Origin: a virus
Strand: one strand, 5' to 3'
DNA length: 46,613 nucleotides
Virus record (IMG/VR): IMGVR_UViG_3300045996_002799
Coordinates: 1-46,613 of that record
Shown: positions 11,601-20,728 of the stretch, piece after piece
How positions within the stretch are numbered: the first letter of the stretch is position 1
Layout of the letters: every line of letters begins with the position of its first letter
The notes under the pieces: generated by a model
Told to the model about the DNA's origin: nothing
What the model saw: the letters and a program-made list of their open reading frames with translations, nothing else
Databases searched by the model: none
Program-made: the position numbers and the translations under genes

Positions 11601-11632
11601 GCGGGAAGTATTACACCGACAATCTCGTTTAG
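8606..11632 (+). CDS. Virion structural protein, 1,008 aa, Ig/FN3-like
   Basis: No enzyme motif is visible. The N-terminal half alternates Thr/Val/Asn-rich strands with short turns, like tandem Ig or fibronectin-III folds in tail fibres and baseplate adhesins. Residues about 572-625 (LADSSKLKM ... GVPQVLIML) resemble the C-terminal end of the giant protein that ends at 7465. Residues about 683-715 and 770-805 repeat the 'D-G-x-V-x-F ... V-x-Y-x-Y' strand pair also seen in the 369-aa neighbour. The start at 8606 has AGGGG nine bases upstream and follows the previous stop by 13 bp, so the genes are probably co-transcribed. A tail/baseplate or receptor-binding role is inferred. Confidence 0.7.
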   Translation: MAITVSNVSVVQGTGTYVNEPVVEVTYDLAATGGNVGHNFDVTAEFSLTTAHPAWATAHVHPFENATVKHTNIPVGTGLKLLVKVPQSLLDAGIASPFANYVSELLVRLKATDRTTAEVSATAQNAAAVNLKAKRPTVATSQVPHYIGGVGTPNPYTGFTLTLAGSDEAAAPANPTKYRMSQSVTDLADGSGLGFTAWAASSSISFGAGEPDGEKTLYIKFYDNFFNSSDMAEVTYDGVSGHRLWLQKTPPQKTSLKIVGSSGSDSYTGIAIAADGQFSVDRVASLYIAQTSPIPVTIRVRNTSNVEVSWVPPGETLTNIERDITWATATAIQKVKFTTNPGNPSANDFDTDANVTANVRLTDAAGNVVNLSKTTRLNTRLYVAAQKPLRPESATYRHALHEVNGANVVEIPKNPTTSTEKVRAWDDIFYPATHTYPTLPDGTLDEAAAILMNEVSDANYDAVALNEEGDEVLYDDQNRPITTDWTDDGTKNYGPMLSSNSASLTYWVLDNESYGDFQLDFEWFDLDPNAYGPPFNAAAPFRGDILVAYDATTPGALSATADPLTGRTKWTLADSSKLKMIAAFTGGGTDVVNLVSGLRVGSNAQGGFKSEWIRGVPQVLIMLYTDASVGASGFKLRSSPEHDQVWTNWHADDKNGWVWVHKHPSMGGTAGEAGTTTKRFVYDYLDRSVTIDYEDGEVVFETDPAGTVTVDCSYYDDNVWHVTTLMSSQDDYVGFKEPSAYVLPAGDTTLTDATRAKVWEQAFDDGRVTTGISWLKDDGIINFGSLANLPNGRRIVAEYYHHTYKRLSRDGVTNDEQGNLTFRAPVLVADTTTAYPSYTFADVKVVNEGDAMLEQGLIRFVARGYDTDNNGVVLEPDPSNPQYDTPDKIVDQVLDPNRPWDIQRGTADETYDRMAAAVNASYIWNPRSCPLLASEVVSGDPNDHAATGILSYWKARNIPPLDKRGHLYGRVVWVLGGTSGNSWPTALTSGKKACSVEVSGKYYTDNLV

Positions 11633-11663
11633 CGTCCCACACTCTAATCCCAAAGGGGGAACC

Positions 11664-12926
11664 GTGAAGTTCAAGATCGTTCTCGCACTCCTGTTGGCCC
11701 TGCTGTTCACGGGCACCGCCGAAGGCCAGACCACCGCACCGGCGACCCAGCCGGGCGACGCCTCCGTTCCGGCCACACCCACCGTCACGAAGATCACCCG
11801 CCGCTCCACGTCCAAGACGGTGCGGGTCATGTTCGACGCCAACCCGACGCCGATCCCCATGGTCAACCCCAACTACACGGGGAAGAACAACGAGGAGTAT
11901 GACGCCAAGGGCCAGGCCAAGTGGGTGAGGTGGACGGACTCCACCGAGTACATGCGTCAGATGGGCCTGACGCCGTCCTTCATGGTGTACGACGGCACTG
12001 AGAACCGGGCGCCGATGTGGTGCGACGAATGGGGCAATCTGCTGACACTGAAGCCGGCCGGCAACCGGTTCGACGTAGACTGGTCCCGCGAGGGCAACTT
12101 CTCCAGCCCCCTGTCTCCACGGGTGGCCCGCGCTGCCAGCCTGCTCGCCAAGAAGCCCAGCACCTACGGCGCCAAGCTGCCACCGTACATGGCCCTCATC
12201 CTCGACATCGAGGGCTCGCCCAACATATACAACGCGATCGGCCACGGACATTGGAACCAGAAGCCCAGCGGCCTGCTCAAGGTCATCAAGGCGTGGGAGG
12301 AGAGGTTCTGGGAGTACCGCAAGAACCTCGGCGACATCGAGCTTTACTGTTATATGCACGCGGGCTTCGCGGGCTTCCTCGATACCTGGAGCGACGGCCG
12401 CTGGGATCGCGAGGAGATCGCGGCCCGCAACGCCCTGAACAACGGGTGGAACCTGCCCGACGACCAGCGACAGGCACTGTACAAGGCGTGGCAGGATGCG
12501 TCCGCCGAGATCACGGCACTGGGCCAGATCAAGGAGGCCGACCAGAAGGCCATGCGGCTGCTCAGCGGATACAGTGCCTGTTTCTACAACTGGGACGTGA
12601 CGGTCGAGAACCCAGGCAAGTGGTTCTCGATTGTCGATCAGGCCGACTCCTCGATCGAGCGGCACTACCCCTACTTCAAGCACTCGAAGTGGGCGACGGT
12701 ATGTATCACCTACGACGTCTACTGGCCCGGCTCCCTCGTCAACCCCGCCAACGCGGCCAAGAACGGGAAGCTGGTGCCGCAGGATCTGTTCTCGGATCAG
12801 GTCAAGTACCTCGTGGAGCGGGGCTGGAACATCTACCTCTGGATTCCGTCCCACAGCCTCAAGAACTCGCGGTGGTACATCGACGAGGTGGCGAGGTATT
12901 CGCCCCGCACTCCGATCGCACAGTAG
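11664..12926 (+). CDS. Exported protein with possible glycoside-hydrolase-like fold, 420 aa
   Basis: The frame is open further upstream, but the likely start is the GTG at 11664: AAAGGGGGA lies just before it, and the resulting protein opens with a Sec signal peptide (VKFKIVLALLLALLFTG, cleavage likely after AEG near residue 21). A Thr/Pro/Ala-rich linker follows, then a domain rich in Trp and Tyr. Segments such as YMALILDIEGSP, IELYCYMHAGF and NIYLWIPSH look like TIM-barrel strands ending in acidic or aromatic residues, as in glycoside hydrolases. No named family is recognised. An exported protein inside a virion gene run is unusual: it may be cargo, a depolymerase, or a gene taken from the host. 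Signal peptide is confident; enzyme class is a guess. Confidence 0.7.
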   Translation: MKFKIVLALLLALLFTGTAEGQTTAPATQPGDASVPATPTVTKITRRSTSKTVRVMFDANPTPIPMVNPNYTGKNNEEYDAKGQAKWVRWTDSTEYMRQMGLTPSFMVYDGTENRAPMWCDEWGNLLTLKPAGNRFDVDWSREGNFSSPLSPRVARAASLLAKKPSTYGAKLPPYMALILDIEGSPNIYNAIGHGHWNQKPSGLLKVIKAWEERFWEYRKNLGDIELYCYMHAGFAGFLDTWSDGRWDREEIAARNALNNGWNLPDDQRQALYKAWQDASAEITALGQIKEADQKAMRLLSGYSACFYNWDVTVENPGKWFSIVDQADSSIERHYPYFKHSKWATVCITYDVYWPGSLVNPANAAKNGKLVPQDLFSDQVKYLVERGWNIYLWIPSHSLKNSRWYIDEVARYSPRTPIAQ

Positions 12927-12961
12927 GACGCCGCCCACGGAGCGGCCCGCGAGTCTGACGC

Positions 12962-15900
12962 ATGGCAACGGTACGGCCCGACATCATCATTCGACTCGGC
13001 CCGAACCCCAACCGCGTGTCCGGCTCGCGGGTCGCCACCGACGCGGCCCAGCCCTACGTCGAGTGGGATCTCCCAGCCGACATCACGCAGCGGCGAGTCT
13101 CCGTCAAGATCACCAACGTCGAGCCGCTCGGCTCGGGCTCCTTCGCCACCAGCGGCGACCAGCCCATGGCCGAGCGGCGTTGGCAGTTCCCGACCGGCGC
13201 CGGTATGGGCCCCGGCTTCGAGGGCCTGTGCACGGTGGAGGTGGCGGTCAGCGAGGGCCTGCTGGGCGAGTACGAGTACATCAGTGCCCCTCTCTATTTC
13301 GTCTACGACCCGTCCCTTGACCGCCTCTACAAGACGCAGCCGATCATCCTGACGTGGGAGCCCGACTCCTCCACGTCCCCCCGACACTTCCAAGTCCAGG
13401 TCTCGGCCGACCCGCAGTTCGCCACCGTCGCCTACGAGACCTTCATCAACGACGAGTTCAGCTTCCCCGTCTCGCACACCCTGCCCCCGTCGTTCGTGCC
13501 CACCAGCGGCCAGCCCTACTTCTGGCGGGTGCGGCAGGGAGACGTCCCAGGCGGCACCTTCAACCAGTGGCACCGCACCGAGGCATTCGTCCACTGGGAC
13601 AACGACAAGCCGACCATCACGATCGACGACGTCCGCGCACTGGTGAACGAGTTCGGCGACGTCGAGATCGACCTGACCCTGTTCGACGCCGAGGCCGACA
13701 CGCTCACCCTCATGCTGTCGTTCGACGGTGGCCCCGCCCAGTTCGGCGAGCAGCCCTGCTGCCTCCTGCAAGCCACCAACCAGATGCCGCCCGGCGTGCA
13801 CACGGTCACCTGGCGGACGATGCTGGACGACTTTCAGGCCAAGCTGTACACCGGCATCAACGTCCACGCCGTCGTGTCCGACCAGCTGCGGGACAGCGAC
13901 CCGCACCACGTCTTCGGCGCCGAGATCGACAACCGCTACACACAGAACACCGGCGGCACCACCGGCGACTACACGCTCCACTGGCGTGCCGACCTCGGAT
14001 ACGTTCACGAAATAGAAGACTACGACCTCGACGAGATCGTGCTAGGCGTGGACGGCAAGGTGTTCAACGACCGCTTGCCCGCGAGGCACAGAGTCGGCGT
14101 TGACCCCGCCCCCGTACTGCACAACTCAGTGCTGGCCTACTGCTCACTGGAGGCACGCAACTTCGGTGGTCTTCCTCTGAACCTCAACGTCAAGTACCCG
14201 AGCCCTCTCTACTACTGGACGGCACTGAACCCCGACGGCACCACGCACACCGACCAGTTGGCGCCAGTCGGCGCCGAGGTGTTCCTGTTCGACTCACCGC
14301 TCAACTACGCCCAGCACTCCGACGCCTGGCCCAAGCCGTACACGTCCCGAGAACTGTCCCGCCGCCCCTTCCTGCTCGGCTGGGAGGACGGCAACGGGAA
14401 CGTCTACGAGTACCCCGACGGATACGACTGGGACAACCGACCCGCCTCCCACGCCGCCAACGAGGTGTGGGCACTGGGTGATGCGTGGGTGCAGTGGCAG
14501 GAACTCCACTACACGGATCTGGTGAAGTGCACGACTTGCAACGGCAAGCACTGGGTGGCCAGCGAGGCAGGCCCGCCGTACACTCGCATCCCGTGCCCCA
14601 ACGCCTTCTGTGACGACGGGTGGGACACGCGGTACTTGGCCTTTCCCGCCGACGGGGTGAGCGACAAGAAGCCCACGATGTCCTACTACATCAAGCCCCG
14701 ATGGGTGCGGGCGTCGCGGATCGTGAACGGGACGGCCAGGTTGGATCAGGAGGTGTACGGCCTCAACGTCGATGGTGGCAAGATGACGGGTGTCACCCAG
14801 CACGTGTGGGGCCTGCACCCCTCACCCCTCGACGGCGTCTACACATGGCAGCTGATCAGCGGCTCCTGGTCGAAGGTGCTCCAGCACTACATGATCAACG
14901 GCCGCAAGCTGCCCAAGGAAATCCCAGCCCCACACGACTTGGAAGACTACCCCACCGCCACGGCCATAACGCGGCAGCCGGAGGGCTCTGGGGTGGACGG
15001 TCACATGATGGCCCGCAGCGCCCAGCTGCTGGACTCCACCGAGACCGGCAAGGTCGTCGGCGAGGTGACCGACGATTCGGAGTACACGGATCTGCGGAAC
15101 GTGGACGGGTACATCGCCCAGCCGTTCCGGCGGTTCTGGGCTGGCACCGACCCAGACTCCCACCCCATCGCCAAGGCAAGGCCGACCCCCACGCAGTTCG
15201 ACGGCATGAAGGTGGAGGGTCGCATCGGCCGCTACCGCGAGGTCACGACCCCGTCGTTCCTGTTTACGCCGCCGTGGTGGGACGCCTACAACACGATCCA
15301 CTGGAGGACGACCGTTTCAGACGAGGCGTACAGCGTTCTCGAAGTCAGGCGTAAGCCGCCCGCAGGGGAGTGGGAGGAGTGGAGCAATGTGCGTGGCGAC
15401 AACTGCATCTGGCTCTCGTCGATCGGAGCCTGGGCTGTGCCGCCCCTACAGACGCACATGTACCTCAACACCCGCAACCTAGACCAGTGGCCCAGGGGCT
15501 GGACGTACCAGCTGCGGCTGTTCGGATACGTCCCGCCTCCCGCCAACACGACGACGCCGTTCACGTTCAGCAGGGAGTTCCAGATCCTTGAGGACGTCAC
15601 CAACCCAGCCAGCATCCTGCTGACCGAGTACGAACCGTGGACGCGGGCCGTGACGATCCGCTTCCGCCTAGACGACAGCGAGTCGGACTTCTACACGATC
15701 ACTGGGTTCTGGTTCACGACCGACGACGGCGAGACCTGGCAACCCATCTCCGGCGGCGACGTGGTCGGCGAGGTGCAGCACCTCTCCAGCACCCTAGGCG
15801 AGAACGTCCATGAGGTGACGTGGATGACCAACAACTACGCCCTCTCGGCCGGAGACACGTACCGCGTCCGCATCGAGTGTGCCCCCGCCGACGAGGTGGG

Positions 15901-18271
15901 CAAGATCCAGCTGCCGTTCTTCAAGTGGCTGTCACCGATGAACCCCAGCCTCGACGCCGCCGAGGCCGAACTGGTGGAGATCCTCGGCCGCGTGGAAGAC
16001 CGCGTGTTCGACGAGGACACCGACGAGTGGGTGAAGCTGCCCACACCCCGCAAGGTGCCGGGCAGGCTGGCCGAACTGGAAGTCGAGTACGAGCAGATTC
16101 GCGAGCACCCCACGGTCGCCGCCTCGCAGGGCCTGTACTCCTTCATGGTGCCGCACGCTACCGGCGAGGTCGTCGGCAAGATCCACGACGAGATCACCGG
16201 CGCCCGGCGGTGGACGGTGACCAACGCGGCTGGCAGGGACGGCTGGCTGGCCGAGCGGTGGAACGCCAGCGAGACGCACTCGCAGGCCCTGTCCCGCGTG
16301 GCGTCGGAGATCAACTTCCTTGCCACCGTCCGACTGCCGGAACTGCGACGCATCATCACCGAGCAGGAGATCGCGATCAGGAAGAACCTGATGCGTCAGG
16401 GCTTCTTCGCCGAGGCCTACTTCAAGGACAACCTCGACGGCACCTACACCGAAACGTACACGCTGCCGCCGAGGATGAACGAGACGCCGGAGGACGCGGA
16501 ACGCACGGTCACGCGGTGGTGGAGGTTCCGTGTGCAGGGTGCGGCCGAGGGCCCTACCGGAGTCTTCGACCCCGTCACGGGCGACTACGCACCCGAGGAC
16601 GCCACGGATCTGGAGACCGTCTGGTACCGCTGGCAGATGGACTTCAAGCCCACGTTCGACTCGCAGGCGTTCTCGACGCCGCTGCGTGAGCGGGTGACCA
16701 ACTACGACGGCACGCGGCTCAGCGTGTCCGAGACGCAGGGGCCCGACGGCGAGCCCACCCACGTCGGCGGCGTCTATAAGCTGCCTCCCGCCGACCTCCC
16801 TGGGAAAGAGGGGGATGTGCTGGCGAGCGGCCAGACGAGCTTCGAGTCTTCGTACCGGTGGAGGGTGGCGGCCTACAACCCGATCTACCAGCCACCCACC
16901 GCCAAGTCCCGCCCCCGCATCACGTCGCGAGTCTGGAACGGTGACACGATCGACGTGGGGTACACGATCTCGGCCCACCCCATGATCACCGAGACGTCGA
17001 TGACGCACGTGCACGGCTTCGGCGAGACCATCTACGGCTTCTCGGTCGCCGTGGGCAACCTCTCCTCTCCGGAGTGGCAAGCAGACGCCTTCGTGCAGTT
17101 CCTGTCCGACCGGCGGGCCCCGCAGACCGACAACCCCAGCCGCCGCGTGAACTCGGTGTCGTGGTTCTGGGAGGGCACCAACCGCACCCGGCCCACGATC
17201 CAGTACGACGGCACCAACCACCGGTACTTCGGCTTCGCCGACAGGACAGACCCCGCCAACGCCCAGAGGGTCAGGCCCATGATGTTCTGGGGCATGGAGC
17301 GGGACAAGCTGTGCGACTTCGACGTCGTCCTCAACTCCGAGACGGCCCTCAAGGTCTCCGGCCCGAGCGTCATGTTGCCGATCGGCAGTTCGTCGTGGAA
17401 CTTGTTCGTCTCCGTGAAGGAGGACGCAGCCGCCACGCCGTACGTCGCCAGATCCGCGTCGGCCAATCCCGAGGTGTGGCCCGCACTCATGCCCACCAAC
17501 GTCACCAACGCCGAGAACCCGTGGGTCACCCACGCGGGCGGCGCCCTGATGACTATGTTCTTCCAGAGGACGGTCTCGGGCAAGCCTCAAATCTTCTCGT
17601 GCACCTCCACCGACGGCCTGACGTGGACGACGCCGTCGCAGATCACCGCAGAGGCGAACGGGGCGTCCTACCCCTCGGCCGTGCGGGTGAACAACCAGTG
17701 GGTGCTCTACTACTTCTGCAACGACGAGATTGTCTCCGTCGCCGGTGCCACCACCGGCAGCATGTCGGGTCGCCAGGTGGAGAGGCAGGCCACGGCCGTG
17801 GACGGCGACACCTGGACTCCCGTCGCACCGTGTGCCTTCGTTGATCTCTATCAGGGCAACGACGAACTGTTCCTGTACTACGCCGTCGATGGTCTGGCGT
17901 CCGGCAAGCGACGCATGAGGATCTGCCGGCTGGAGGACAAGGAATGGGGCCCCTCGTTCGGCAACACGGTGTCGGCCGACTCGGGGCACGCCACGCACGT
18001 AATTCCCACACGTACGGGCGTGGTCCGCACGCTCTCGATGGGCATGATGGACTACTACGCCTACGGGGTCGTGCAGGGTGTGACGCCCAAGATCCGGCTC
18101 GACTTCTCGGAGCACGGCCCCGCCAACGTGGAGTTCTACAGGCAGGGCGACTGGGTGGACGCCAACAACATGGCCTCGGTCGGCGCGGTGATGGAGCCCG
18201 CCAGCTGGACGTACAACGATATGCTCAACGCCTACCCGTACCTCGGTGCGGTGGACGCCACGGAGAACTAA
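12962..18271 (+). CDS. Giant fibre-like virion protein with C-terminal propeller-like region, 1,769 aa
   Basis: The N-terminal 400 residues look like tandem FN3/Ig domains (Pro-x-x-x-Trp and 'FxVQVSxDPxF' strands typical of extracellular FN3). A Cys4 site, CTTC ... CPNAFC, lies near residues 523-550 and resembles a DnaJ-type zinc knuckle. Charged helical stretches near 995-1,045 and 1,090-1,130 could form coiled coils. The last 310 residues look like a sialidase or GH43-type beta-propeller: short 'W-x-x-x-x-x-x-P-Y' and 'S-x-D-G-x-x-W' (Asp-box-like, near 1,546) repeats separated by 50-60 residues. The start follows the exported protein by 35 bp with only a weak ribosome site. A receptor-binding or glycan-binding fibre is inferred. 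Confidence 0.72.
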   Translation: MATVRPDIIIRLGPNPNRVSGSRVATDAAQPYVEWDLPADITQRRVSVKITNVEPLGSGSFATSGDQPMAERRWQFPTGAGMGPGFEGLCTVEVAVSEGLLGEYEYISAPLYFVYDPSLDRLYKTQPIILTWEPDSSTSPRHFQVQVSADPQFATVAYETFINDEFSFPVSHTLPPSFVPTSGQPYFWRVRQGDVPGGTFNQWHRTEAFVHWDNDKPTITIDDVRALVNEFGDVEIDLTLFDAEADTLTLMLSFDGGPAQFGEQPCCLLQATNQMPPGVHTVTWRTMLDDFQAKLYTGINVHAVVSDQLRDSDPHHVFGAEIDNRYTQNTGGTTGDYTLHWRADLGYVHEIEDYDLDEIVLGVDGKVFNDRLPARHRVGVDPAPVLHNSVLAYCSLEARNFGGLPLNLNVKYPSPLYYWTALNPDGTTHTDQLAPVGAEVFLFDSPLNYAQHSDAWPKPYTSRELSRRPFLLGWEDGNGNVYEYPDGYDWDNRPASHAANEVWALGDAWVQWQELHYTDLVKCTTCNGKHWVASEAGPPYTRIPCPNAFCDDGWDTRYLAFPADGVSDKKPTMSYYIKPRWVRASRIVNGTARLDQEVYGLNVDGGKMTGVTQHVWGLHPSPLDGVYTWQLISGSWSKVLQHYMINGRKLPKEIPAPHDLEDYPTATAITRQPEGSGVDGHMMARSAQLLDSTETGKVVGEVTDDSEYTDLRNVDGYIAQPFRRFWAGTDPDSHPIAKARPTPTQFDGMKVEGRIGRYREVTTPSFLFTPPWWDAYNTIHWRTTVSDEAYSVLEVRRKPPAGEWEEWSNVRGDNCIWLSSIGAWAVPPLQTHMYLNTRNLDQWPRGWTYQLRLFGYVPPPANTTTPFTFSREFQILEDVTNPASILLTEYEPWTRAVTIRFRLDDSESDFYTITGFWFTTDDGETWQPISGGDVVGEVQHLSSTLGENVHEVTWMTNNYALSAGDTYRVRIECAPADEVGKIQLPFFKWLSPMNPSLDAAEAELVEILGRVEDRVFDEDTDEWVKLPTPRKVPGRLAELEVEYEQIREHPTVAASQGLYSFMVPHATGEVVGKIHDEITGARRWTVTNAAGRDGWLAERWNASETHSQALSRVASEINFLATVRLPELRRIITEQEIAIRKNLMRQGFFAEAYFKDNLDGTYTETYTLPPRMNETPEDAERTVTRWWRFRVQGAAEGPTGVFDPVTGDYAPEDATDLETVWYRWQMDFKPTFDSQAFSTPLRERVTNYDGTRLSVSETQGPDGEPTHVGGVYKLPPADLPGKEGDVLASGQTSFESSYRWRVAAYNPIYQPPTAKSRPRITSRVWNGDTIDVGYTISAHPMITETSMTHVHGFGETIYGFSVAVGNLSSPEWQADAFVQFLSDRRAPQTDNPSRRVNSVSWFWEGTNRTRPTIQYDGTNHRYFGFADRTDPANAQRVRPMMFWGMERDKLCDFDVVLNSETALKVSGPSVMLPIGSSSWNLFVSVKEDAAATPYVARSASANPEVWPALMPTNVTNAENPWVTHAGGALMTMFFQRTVSGKPQIFSCTSTDGLTWTTPSQITAEANGASYPSAVRVNNQWVLYYFCNDEIVSVAGATTGSMSGRQVERQATAVDGDTWTPVAPCAFVDLYQGNDELFLYYAVDGLASGKRRMRICRLEDKEWGPSFGNTVSADSGHATHVIPTRTGVVRTLSMGMMDYYAYGVVQGVTPKIRLDFSEHGPANVEFYRQGDWVDANNMASVGAVMEPASWTYNDMLNAYPYLGAVDATEN

Positions 18272-18272
18272 C

Positions 18273-18668
18273 ATGGCAGAACTGAATGTGCTCGCCTTCG
18301 GAGTGAGTCCGATCTTCCCCATCACCGCTGAGGAGTTCAAACTCTGGCAGTCGCAGGCCGTGACCCGCGTGGACATCGACGGCGTGGAGCCGCCGACGCT
18401 GGGCGAGGGCGGCGGGCACTCTGCCGCGCACTCGCTGAAGAACAAGTGGTTCCCGTGGATCGACGAGAAGTTGGTCACGCCCAAGTACGACGGCGTCTCG
18501 CAGTTCCTCGGCACGCCCTCGAACCGGCCCACCCACATCCGAGACTATCACATGATCTCGCTCATGCGTGCCGTGGATTACATTCTCGACCCTCAGTACG
18601 TGGGGAACTTGGAGGCTCGCGTTGACAGTGTCTTGCCAGTGAGCCCGCCGATCCCCGAAAACCAGTAA
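18273..18668 (+). CDS. Small virion-operon protein, 131 aa
   Basis: No family is recognised. The frame is open upstream, but the ATG at 18273 is preferred: it follows the fibre gene's stop by one base and has GGAG within the end of that gene. The N-terminus (MAELNVLAFGVSP) is followed by a soluble, Pro-rich sequence without signal peptide or membrane segment. Its tight coupling to the 1,769-aa fibre gene suggests a partner such as a chaperone, collar or tip protein (inference). The 115-bp gap after it contains a hairpin but no clear terminator. Confidence 0.7.
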   Translation: MAELNVLAFGVSPIFPITAEEFKLWQSQAVTRVDIDGVEPPTLGEGGGHSAAHSLKNKWFPWIDEKLVTPKYDGVSQFLGTPSNRPTHIRDYHMISLMRAVDYILDPQYVGNLEARVDSVLPVSPPIPENQ

Positions 18669-18674
18669 CCAGCC

Positions 18675-18698
18675 GCGACAGTATGGCGTCTCTGTCGC
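18675..18698 (+). repeat. Hairpin without U-tract
   Basis: Perfect 7-bp inverted repeat GCGACAG / CTGTCGC with a 10-nt loop, 7 bp after the stop of the 131-aa gene. No T-run follows on either strand, so it is not called a terminator. It may be an mRNA processing or stability element. Confidence 0.4.
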
Positions 18699-18783
18699 AC
18701 CGAATCGGCGCAGATTCCCCCGCCACGACTTACCATCAGTAGAGGGAGAGAGTGGGTCATGCTCTAACCACACGGGGGTAGCA

Positions 18784-19482
18784 ATGGGCTGGTCGGCAGC
18801 ACTTCTTGGCGAGATCTTGGCACCTGCCATCAAGGCTGTGCTGCGTCCGATCATGCGTGTTCTGGGAAGATGGATGCGGAAGCACATCTCCCTGAAGCAG
18901 ACCCTCGAACTGAACCACGAGATCGACTCGAAGATGACCGAGCTTCGCGTCCGATCCGGCGCCCACCGGGTGTGCCTGTTCCAGTTTCACAACGGCGGCG
19001 TCTTCTCCAACAAGAAGCCCCAGTTCCGCGTCGTCTGCACGAACGAGATGTGCGGCCCCGGCGTCGGCACCCACCCCGCCCTCGACCACCCCATCATGGC
19101 GTCCCGGGTGATCGACCTGATCTCCCCACTGTTCGCCCTCCCCGAACTCCCCGACGGCGGTTGCTGTCCGTTCCGCTCGCACATCAACAGGGAAATCTAC
19201 ACGATCGAAGTGTCCAAGATGCGGCAGGGCTTCGCGCGTCATATGCTGGAGCGGGCCGGTGTGTCCTGGGCCATGATCGCCGCCATCCATGACGAGGTCG
19301 GCTCCGTGGTCGGGTACGTGAAGATGGACTACTGCAACTTCGGGGGAGACGACCCCGAGATCCGCAACTGCACCGAGAACCCCTCGATGCTGTGCGTGCC
19401 AGGCGACGGGTGCCACCGCGTGCAGGCGATCGACAGTGCCGCGCTGCACATTGAGAATCTGCTGAACGAAGCCAAGCCGTAA
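18784..19482 (+). CDS. GAF-like phage protein with N-terminal amphipathic segment, 232 aa
   Basis: Residues 3-33 form a hydrophobic/amphipathic segment with basic residues at its end, so the protein may touch the membrane. The rest resembles a GAF-like fold found in uncharacterised phage proteins, with a core strand containing LFQFHNGG (about residues 61-68), a Cys/His-rich middle (CCPFRSH) and a final beta strand VVGYVKMDY. Which ligand it binds, if any, is unknown. The start has CGGGGG shortly upstream. It lies between virion genes and is followed 43 bp later by another gene of the same direction. Other possible roles are lysis timing or membrane attachment. The family call is tentative. 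Confidence 0.6.
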   Translation: MGWSAALLGEILAPAIKAVLRPIMRVLGRWMRKHISLKQTLELNHEIDSKMTELRVRSGAHRVCLFQFHNGGVFSNKKPQFRVVCTNEMCGPGVGTHPALDHPIMASRVIDLISPLFALPELPDGGCCPFRSHINREIYTIEVSKMRQGFARHMLERAGVSWAMIAAIHDEVGSVVGYVKMDYCNFGGDDPEIRNCTENPSMLCVPGDGCHRVQAIDSAALHIENLLNEAKP

Positions 19483-19525
19483 CCGGAATCGCGGCTGGTC
19501 GCAGGGACGAGAACGGACAAGGACA

Positions 19526-20728
19526 ATGATCAAGGGAAGCGGCCTCAAATTCCATCCGCTCTACTGGTCGTTCCACGATCAGTGGATCTATTTCACGAAC
19601 ATCTTCATGTCCCACTGGTACCACCACTGGGGCCACCTCCACTTCTTCCTGCTGGGGTACGACTTCTCCAAGGCCAACCGCGACGCCTTCAGCGGCCAGC
19701 AGCGGTTCCAGTTCACGGCGACCGACCTGTGGGGGCCTCGCAGCCTCGACCCCAACCAGGCCCGCCAGTACACCGTCATCGGCACCCCCAAGTGGTACTT
19801 CAAGGTGACCGAGCTTTGGCGCCGCGTCTTCGTCCAGCCGTGGGATACGGTCACCGACACCGGTCGCCGCGTCGGCGTGAAGTGGGACGCGAGCCCGAGG
19901 GACAAGGTCAAGGGCCCGTTCCGCGAGGGCCGACTCCCCGACGGCCAGACGTTCTACGCCCCGTACTGGCTCGCTGGCGCCCGCTCACTGCCGATCGAAT
20001 ATTTCAGGGACGCCTCCAACTCCCAAGCCAACCGGGAGAACTACGTGGCCGATCGCGCACAGGCCCTGCTGGGCGACGACTACGTTGACGAGACCTACAA
20101 CCTCCAGCACGGGGCCTCCCTCGAACACACCGAGCCTCCCCATCCGGCCGCCAAGCCCCCGTTCTCGGACGCCCTCTACATCCACCCGATCATCGAGTAC
20201 CAGGCGGTGACGCAGCTGGATTGGGAGACGCTGCCGTGGCGTCCGGCCGACGTCGCTGACATCAAGGACGCGACCAACACCTACGGCGACGGGTGGAAGG
20301 TGGAAGTCACGGTGCCGTTCAAAGATCCGGCCACCGGCATCTACCGCAGCCCCTTCACCACCGTGCCCAACACCGTCCTGCCCTTCGGCCAGTACAACGA
20401 ACTGGTGCTGCCTGGGAGCCGCAAGCTGGTGCCCCTCGACAAGCGGCTGAAGCACCGTGAGGCGTCGTACGCGCCAGAAAATCCCGAGGGCCCGCTCGAT
20501 CTGCCCGAGGAGAAGTCCCAGCAGATCCTGACGGAATGGCACAACCCGTGGGGCGAGGCGGGCTCTGGGGGCCGCATCGTGCAGCAATGCCTCGGCGGCG
20601 TTGTGCAGGCGAGGGCCAAGGTCATCCTCGAACACAAGATGGGCGGGCGCCGACAGGTGACCGTCGAGAGCACCCAGTATCTGCCCACCACCGACTTCTC
20701 TGGCAGCGACCAGGATCAACCAGCATGA
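19526..20728 (+). CDS. Unknown protein, 400 aa, aromatic-rich N-terminus
   Basis: No family is recognised. The first 45 residues are unusually rich in Trp, Tyr, Phe and His (for example WSFHDQW, SHWYHHWGHLHFF), after which the sequence is soluble and Pro-rich. Clear ribosome site (GGACAAGGACA before the ATG). Its stop overlaps the start of the protease gene by 4 bp (ATGA), so the two are translationally coupled and may act together; it could be the protease's substrate, inhibitor or partner (inference). Probably a virion or assembly protein by position. Confidence 0.65.
   Translation: MIKGSGLKFHPLYWSFHDQWIYFTNIFMSHWYHHWGHLHFFLLGYDFSKANRDAFSGQQRFQFTATDLWGPRSLDPNQARQYTVIGTPKWYFKVTELWRRVFVQPWDTVTDTGRRVGVKWDASPRDKVKGPFREGRLPDGQTFYAPYWLAGARSLPIEYFRDASNSQANRENYVADRAQALLGDDYVDETYNLQHGASLEHTEPPHPAAKPPFSDALYIHPIIEYQAVTQLDWETLPWRPADVADIKDATNTYGDGWKVEVTVPFKDPATGIYRSPFTTVPNTVLPFGQYNELVLPGSRKLVPLDKRLKHREASYAPENPEGPLDLPEEKSQQILTEWHNPWGEAGSGGRIVQQCLGGVVQARAKVILEHKMGGRRQVTVESTQYLPTTDFSGSDQDQPA

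Noticed and set aside
8579-11872. Very long open frame (about 1,097 codons) on the minus strand
   Set aside because: Lies opposite the well-supported 1,008-aa gene; composition is Val/Gly/Arg/His-rich without motifs, as expected for the antisense of GC-rich coding DNA. The same applies to other long antisense frames, such as 15932-18538 and 25505-27406.
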